From contig DAOPPB010000021.1 in NCBI GenBank assembly GCA_035358315.1, forward strand, positions 1-8,377: a stretch of DNA of 8,377 bases, read 5' to 3'. Positions 5,343 to 8,377 of the stretch are shown piece after piece. The notes below the pieces were generated by a model that saw only the letters and a program-made list of their open reading frames with translations, was not told where the DNA came from and did no database searches. Each line of letters opens with the position of its first letter. Within the stretch, counting starts at the first letter, position 1. The stretch is from JAAZNV01 sp035358315. GTDB lineage: Bacteria > Patescibacteriota > WWE3 > UBA101185 > UBA10185. A program made the translations under genes and the position numbers.

Positions 5343-7049
5343 TTACCAGCTTCCGCCTCCTCCGCCACCCCCACCTCCTCCGGAATGTCCGCCTGAAAAT
5401 CCCGAAGAAAAGCCCGTAGAACTTCGCGTAGTAGACATCCCCGAACTGTAAGCCGATTTCATAGAGCCGCCTATATTTCTGGTCATACTGCTGACAAAAG
5501 CCGTAGTAGTAAAATTATTTCCTTCGTACCAATCGGGTTTTACTATTGTAATATCTTTAAATCTTTGGGCCCAAACCTTCTCCACTCCGAAAGCGGCCGC
5601 GTACGGCAGGAGTTTTTCAAAAAACATCTGATTTTTTGATTGAAAATTAAGCTGTTCATCCTGGGATACCAAAAAATTATACAGGGACTTGGCCTCCGAA
5701 TACTTCTCTATTCCTTTTTTTGTCCTTTTAACACCCTTTCCCGCCAAAATAACTAAAACTATACCCAGGAAAAAGTTCATGGTGAAAAACCCCAAACCCA
5801 GAAGAAGCATGTCTTTTTCGCGTTCCTCTGAAGGTTTTTTCTCAAACATTCCCTGATTTACCACTTCTTCTTCAACATATTTATTAAATTTCTTTATTTT
5901 AGAAAATAAGGACGTTGATGTTTTCAAACTTTCATCTTTTACTTCGTCTCCTTTTTCAAAAATTGCCAGCATTACTTCTTTTTCGAACTTTCTCAACTCG
6001 GGAGATTCCGCATCCTTAAGCTTCACAAAGGTAAAATGATTTTTTTCATCCTCTTTTATTTTCAAAAAACCCCTTTGAGCAAGACTTATTATGGTAGCTG
6101 TAAGCTCTTTGTGATCCACTGACTTATCTAAAATAAAACCCGTTTCTGCGGGAGTGAAAACTCTTCCGTCATCATACTTCGGGGGTTCAAACCAAGCGGA
6201 AACTATTCTTGCATTTTTCTTTGTAAACGATCTGTCTTTTAGATAATCTACTATTTTTTTAATAGGCAAAAATAAATACCAGATTGATAAACCGCCGTAT
6301 ACAAATATTTTTGCCAATACCAGCAACCACCCTATTTTATCCTCAACAGGCTCAACTACTGCCACCAAGCCCTTTGGAATTGAAACACCTGCAGTAACTC
6401 CTTCTCCAGGGCTTAATATTTTTTCCGATTTAACAATTATCTTGCCGTCTGAAAATAAAATGGAACAGTTTTGAGAAGTGCTTCCTTCATACCCATCATA
6501 ACAAACAAGCTTGGTATTGCTTTGGTCAGCTCCCTCAGGAAGTTTTATTTCCGCTCCAAAATCATTAATAGGTACTTCCCAGCTGTTTCCCGACAAATTC
6601 CAATATAACTCATCGTGGTCGGTGAAATAAGTTATTGCTCCGGAAACTGAATATTTTATAACATAAGATTTTTCTCCGGAAACTAAAACATTCGGATCGC
6701 CGATTTTTATTTTTAATTTGTTACTCTCTTTTGAAACACTATATTTGATTTCATTCCCATTTTGATCGGTAACTTTGTCAATTTTTATATCTAGTTTATA
6801 TTTTTTCCCATCTTCATTGGTTCTAACATTGGGAATTTCCCTTAATATCCCATGTCTTTCGGTTCCCTCTATTCCGAAATCGTAATCAATATACTCCATA
6901 ATATCTATAGTTCCGTTGGAGTTAATAGTTATATCGGATTGAAAATTTTTTATATATCCGACTGATGCAAAAGAGCGCTTCGGAAGTAATAAAAAGATAA
7001 AAACTATTAAAAGACCTGTTATTACGATCCTTTTTTTATTTTTTAGCAT
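5343..7049 (-). CDS. DUF2207 family membrane protein with Gly-rich C-terminus
   Basis: This 568-residue protein has an N-terminal signal/anchor (MLKNKKRIV, then hydrophobic 10-23, likely cut after SFA at 28). An extracytoplasmic beta-rich domain follows (about 30-235), with the family pattern GTIDIMEYIDYDF and ERHGILREIPN. Helices lie at about 239-262 and 414-438. The cytoplasmic part has FEPPKYDDGRVFTPAETG near 288-304 and LPYAAAFGVEKVW near 482-494. The tail is Ser/Gly-rich and ends in ten glycines, then SW. All of this fits DUF2207 (YciQ-like) envelope proteins, whose function is unknown. The frame is open further upstream, but that part is tRNA-Leu; the ATG at 7049, directly before the signal peptide, is the true start. 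It lies three bases after the tRNA's CCA, so there is no room for a leader of its own. Confidence 0.88.
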   Translation of the reverse strand: MLKNKKRIVITGLLIVFIFLLLPKRSFASVGYIKNFQSDITINSNGTIDIMEYIDYDFGIEGTERHGILREIPNVRTNEDGKKYKLDIKIDKVTDQNGNEIKYSVSKESNKLKIKIGDPNVLVSGEKSYVIKYSVSGAITYFTDHDELYWNLSGNSWEVPINDFGAEIKLPEGADQSNTKLVCYDGYEGSTSQNCSILFSDGKIIVKSEKILSPGEGVTAGVSIPKGLVAVVEPVEDKIGWLLVLAKIFVYGGLSIWYLFLPIKKIVDYLKDRSFTKKNARIVSAWFEPPKYDDGRVFTPAETGFILDKSVDHKELTATIISLAQRGFLKIKEDEKNHFTFVKLKDAESPELRKFEKEVMLAIFEKGDEVKDESLKTSTSLFSKIKKFNKYVEEEVVNQGMFEKKPSEEREKDMLLLGLGFFTMNFFLGIVLVILAGKGVKRTKKGIEKYSEAKSLYNFLVSQDEQLNFQSKNQMFFEKLLPYAAAFGVEKVWAQRFKDITIVKPDWYEGNNFTTTAFVSSMTRNIGGSMKSAYSSGMSTTRSSTGFSSGFSGGHSGGGGGGGGGGSW

Positions 7050-7052
7050 TTT

Positions 7053-7139
7053 TGGTGGGCGAGACAGGACTTGAACCTGCACGGGTTTTACCCCACAACG
7101 ACCTCAACGTTGCGCGTATACCAATTCCGCCACCCGCCC
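7053..7139 (-). tRNA. tRNA-Leu(GAG)
   Basis: A class II tRNA of 87 bases with a long variable arm and CCA encoded. The acceptor GGGCGGG pairs with CTCGCCC (one G-U), discriminator A as usual for Leu. The anticodon stem-loop is CAACG TTGAGGT CGTTG, giving GAG. The T-arm is GCAGG TTCAAGT CCTGT. The DUF2207 start codon follows after three bases. Confidence 0.96.
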
Positions 7140-7153
7140 TTGTTTATAGTTGA

Positions 7154-7159
7154 ATTATA
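7154..7159 (-). promoter_or_regulatory. -10 box of tRNA-Leu(GAG)
   Basis: A perfect TATAAT on the minus strand, 14 bases before the tRNA 5' end and inside the 28-base gap between the two tRNA-Leu genes. No good -35 is seen; it would fall in the 3' end of the upstream tRNA-Leu(CAG). Any transcript would also carry the DUF2207 message. Confidence 0.55.
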
Positions 7160-7167
7160 CAGTATTC

Positions 7168-7253
7168 TGGTGCCGGAGACAGGACTCGAACCTGCAAGTC
7201 TTTTGGACACAGCCTTCTGAAGACTGCGTGTATACCAATTCCACCACTCCGGC
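7168..7253 (-). tRNA. tRNA-Leu(CAG)
   Basis: A class II tRNA of 86 bases, CCA encoded, discriminator A. The acceptor GCCGGAG pairs with CTCCGGC. The anticodon stem-loop is CAGTC TTCAGAA GGCTG (one T-G pair), giving CAG. The long variable arm and the T-arm GCAGG TTCGAGT CCTGT are well formed. It lies 28 bases upstream of tRNA-Leu(GAG). Confidence 0.96.
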
Positions 7254-7267
7254 ATATTAGTAAGATT

Positions 7268-7273
7268 ATTATA
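7268..7273 (-). promoter_or_regulatory. -10 box of tRNA-Leu(CAG)
   Basis: A perfect TATAAT on the minus strand, 14 bases before the tRNA 5' end, matching the spacing at tRNA-Gln and tRNA-Leu(GAG). No recognisable -35 box stands 16-18 bases upstream. Confidence 0.55.
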
Positions 7274-7355
7274 CAAAAGTTTGACGATTAATTTTGTTGT
7301 TATTAATCACTTCAAAAAAATAAAAACAGTAAATTTCACACGAAACGAAACGGTG

Positions 7356-7396
7356 AAAAACAAAAAGCTCGGAAGAGGAGAAAAATTTCCGAGCTT
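7356..7396 (-). terminator. Intrinsic terminator after the 48-residue gene
   Basis: The arms AAGCTCGGAA and TTCCGAGCTT (7365-7374 and 7387-7396) form a perfect 10-pair stem around a 12-base loop. On the minus strand the stem is followed by TTT, G and TTTTT. It lies ten bases past the stop of the small CxxC gene and separates it from tRNA-Leu(CAG). The plus-strand side has A-rich rather than T-rich sequence, so it works in the minus direction. Confidence 0.85.
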
Positions 7397-7406
7397 AAAA
7401 ATTCAA

Positions 7407-7553
7407 TCACTTTATTTTGATTTTATTTTTGTTCTTTTTCTTTCTCTCCTTTGCGTTTTTTTCTGCGTTTTTTGCCTGGTGGTAATTTCTAAACCATCTC
7501 GTCCATCTCAGATTGCAATAAGCACACTTATACACATCATCAATTTTGGACAC
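7407..7553 (-). CDS. Tiny Lys-rich protein with a CxxC motif, unknown function
   Basis: A 48-residue frame with a GTG start and TGA stop. The start is supported by AGGAG four bases upstream, the clearest Shine-Dalgarno in the window; there is no ATG in frame. Residues 7-20 hold YKCAYCNLRWTRW, with C10 and C13 spaced as in a zinc knuckle and H25 nearby. From about residue 28 the chain is almost all Lys, Arg, Asn, Ala and Glu, ending in KIKIK. This composition suits a protein that binds RNA or DNA. It follows the HAD gene by 50 bases on the same strand and is closed by a strong terminator ten bases later, so it seems to be a real last gene of that unit. I recognise no family. A longer hydrophobic frame on the opposite strand is the complement of its Lys codons. 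Confidence 0.58.
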   Translation of the reverse strand: MSKIDDVYKCAYCNLRWTRWFRNYHQAKNAEKNAKERKKKNKNKIKIK

Positions 7554-7603
7554 TTTTCTCCTTTTCTCTTGGTAAGTATTGAAATTAAGAAAATATATTA
7601 CTA

Positions 7604-8236
7604 TTAATTAATCAAATTTAAAAGATCTTTTGGTTTATAAATTATAAAATCTGGATGATACTTGGATAAAACAGACTCAAAGTTATATCCCCATGTCACA
7701 GAAGCTACTTTTATTCCGGCCGATTTAGCAGCTTTGATATCTCTAACTTCGTCCCCTATATAAATAACATTCTCCCTACTCATCTTAAATTTTTTGATTG
7801 CTTTTTCTAACATTTTATCCTTGTGAAAATAATTCAAAGATGAATATATAAAATCAAAATAGTCCAAGTGATTTTTGTTTAAAAAAATTTTTACATTTCT
7901 TTTTGAATTTGAAGTTACTATTCCAAGTTTAACCCCGTTGCTTTTTAAAGTAACCAGAACCTTATCTAATTCTTCAAAGCTCTTCACATTATCAATTTCG
8001 TGAATAAGTTTCTTTTGATACTTAAACATAAACCATAAAAGTTTTGATTTTGGAATATCTAATTCTTTAAAAAATTCTGTTGAATCCATGGATCTAAATT
8101 TTTCCATATTTACTTTTTCATCATTTAATAACTTCAGTTTTCTACTAATCTCAGAAGCTGAGTTAATTGTAAAAGCTAAAGTGTCGGCTATTGTACCGTC
8201 AAAATCAAATATTAAATTGAGTTGATTTGAATTCAT
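7604..8236 (-). CDS. HAD-superfamily hydrolase (phosphoglycolate phosphatase-like)
   Basis: A 210-residue cytoplasmic phosphatase of the haloacid dehalogenase superfamily, subfamily IA type. Motif I is DFDGTIADT (D11 nucleophile, D13 acid/base). The helical cap spans about 19-90. Motif II is LGIVTSNS (T108 or S109), motif III the lysine at 139 or 141 in FHKDKMLEKA, and motif IV GDEVRD (161-166). All catalytic residues are present and the length is normal. The likely substrate is a small phosphorylated compound such as phosphoglycolate, but the cap does not allow a firm choice. It starts 65 bases after tRNA-Lys, with no Shine-Dalgarno before the ATG, and its codons are strongly A/T-biased like the other right-hand genes. 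Confidence 0.9.
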   Translation of the reverse strand: MNSNQLNLIFDFDGTIADTLAFTINSASEISRKLKLLNDEKVNMEKFRSMDSTEFFKELDIPKSKLLWFMFKYQKKLIHEIDNVKSFEELDKVLVTLKSNGVKLGIVTSNSKRNVKIFLNKNHLDYFDFIYSSLNYFHKDKMLEKAIKKFKMSRENVIYIGDEVRDIKAAKSAGIKVASVTWGYNFESVLSKYHPDFIIYKPKDLLNLIN

Positions 8237-8301
8237 AACTATTTAATGAAACCATATTTGAAGAGAAATAAGCAAATAGATATTTGAAAAAATTTATTTA
8301 G

Positions 8302-8376
8302 TGGTGAGGACGGAGGGATTCGAACCCTCGACACTCCGGTTAAGAGCCGGATGCTCTACCGCTGAGCTACGTCCCC
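8302..8376 (-). tRNA. tRNA-Lys(CTT)
   Basis: Complete within the window with one base to spare. The acceptor GGGGACG pairs with CGTCCTC (one G-U), discriminator A, CCA encoded. The anticodon stem-loop is TCCGG CTCTTAA CCGGA, giving CTT. The T-arm is GAGGG TTCGAAT CCCTC. Its promoter would lie beyond the right edge. Confidence 0.96.
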
Positions 8377-8377
8377 T

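Noticed and set aside
5127..5396. Plus-strand frame of 89 codons over the tRNA-Gly pair
   Set aside because: It is the complement of two tRNA genes; the RRTGLEPATFS and DSNRRPSPWQG strings are a well-known type of false protein made from tRNA genes.
7050..7082. Upstream extension of the DUF2207 gene by 11 codons
   Set aside because: These codons lie in the tRNA-Leu(GAG) T-arm and acceptor; the signal peptide begins directly at the next ATG (7049).
7088..7276. Minus-strand frame of 62 codons over both tRNA-Leu genes
   Set aside because: It is the tRNA-Leu sequence read as protein (WNWYTR appears twice), a common artefact.
7281..7607. Plus-strand hydrophobic frame of 108 codons
   Set aside because: Its hydrophobic run (Phe/Leu/Val) is the complement of the Lys/Asn codons of the 48-residue gene and crosses the terminator hairpin; the minus-strand gene has a ribosome site and terminator.

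Overview
The window is bacterial, and every gene I can support lies on the minus strand. Reading minus-strand 5'->3' (from high to low coordinates) it holds tRNA-Lys, a HAD-family phosphatase, a tiny Lys-rich CxxC protein followed by a terminator, two tRNA-Leu genes, a DUF2207-type membrane protein, a tandem pair of tRNA-Gly genes, tRNA-Cys, tRNA-Phe, a small Cys-rich membrane protein, tRNA-Val, a broken copy of the 5' half of tRNA-Gln, an intact tRNA-Gln, and a type I restriction-modification operon that runs off the left edge.

Organism: the low G+C housekeeping part, single tRNA genes scattered between protein genes with CCA encoded in all nine, weak or absent Shine-Dalgarno sequences, minimal intergenic space and a short palindromic repeat suggest a small-genome bacterium such as a member of the Patescibacteria/CPR (Microgenomates-like). 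This is inference only. TGA is used as a normal stop (hsdM and others), which argues against the UGA=Gly lineages (Gracilibacteria, SR1/Absconditabacteria).

Region 1-3842 is the hsd operon: hsdM, a DUF3800 protein, a small C-terminally anchored membrane protein of unknown function, then hsdS (C-terminus beyond the edge). hsdM/DUF3800 and small protein/hsdS are joined by 4-base ATGA overlaps; DUF3800 and the small protein are separated by 144 bases that contain a palindromic element. No hsdR is visible; it may lie left of base 1. HsdM and HsdS would form the methyltransferase. The two extra genes are the most unusual part of the window. The operon starts 87 bases beyond the 3' end of tRNA-Gln, and hsdM is clearly richer in G+C than the right half, which fits an acquired island next to a tRNA.

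Region 3843-5286 is a tRNA-rich stretch (Gln, Val, Phe, Cys, Gly-TCC, Gly-GCC) with one small membrane-protein gene. It includes a 54-base duplication covering the promoter and 5' half of tRNA-Gln. The gaps 4704-4881 and 4957-5127 hold no convincing gene, only AT-rich leader and trailer sequence.

Region 5287-8377 holds the DUF2207 protein, whose start codon lies three bases after the CCA of tRNA-Leu(GAG), then the two tRNA-Leu genes, a terminator, the 48-residue gene, the HAD phosphatase and tRNA-Lys. No stretch longer than 300 bases is without a gene.
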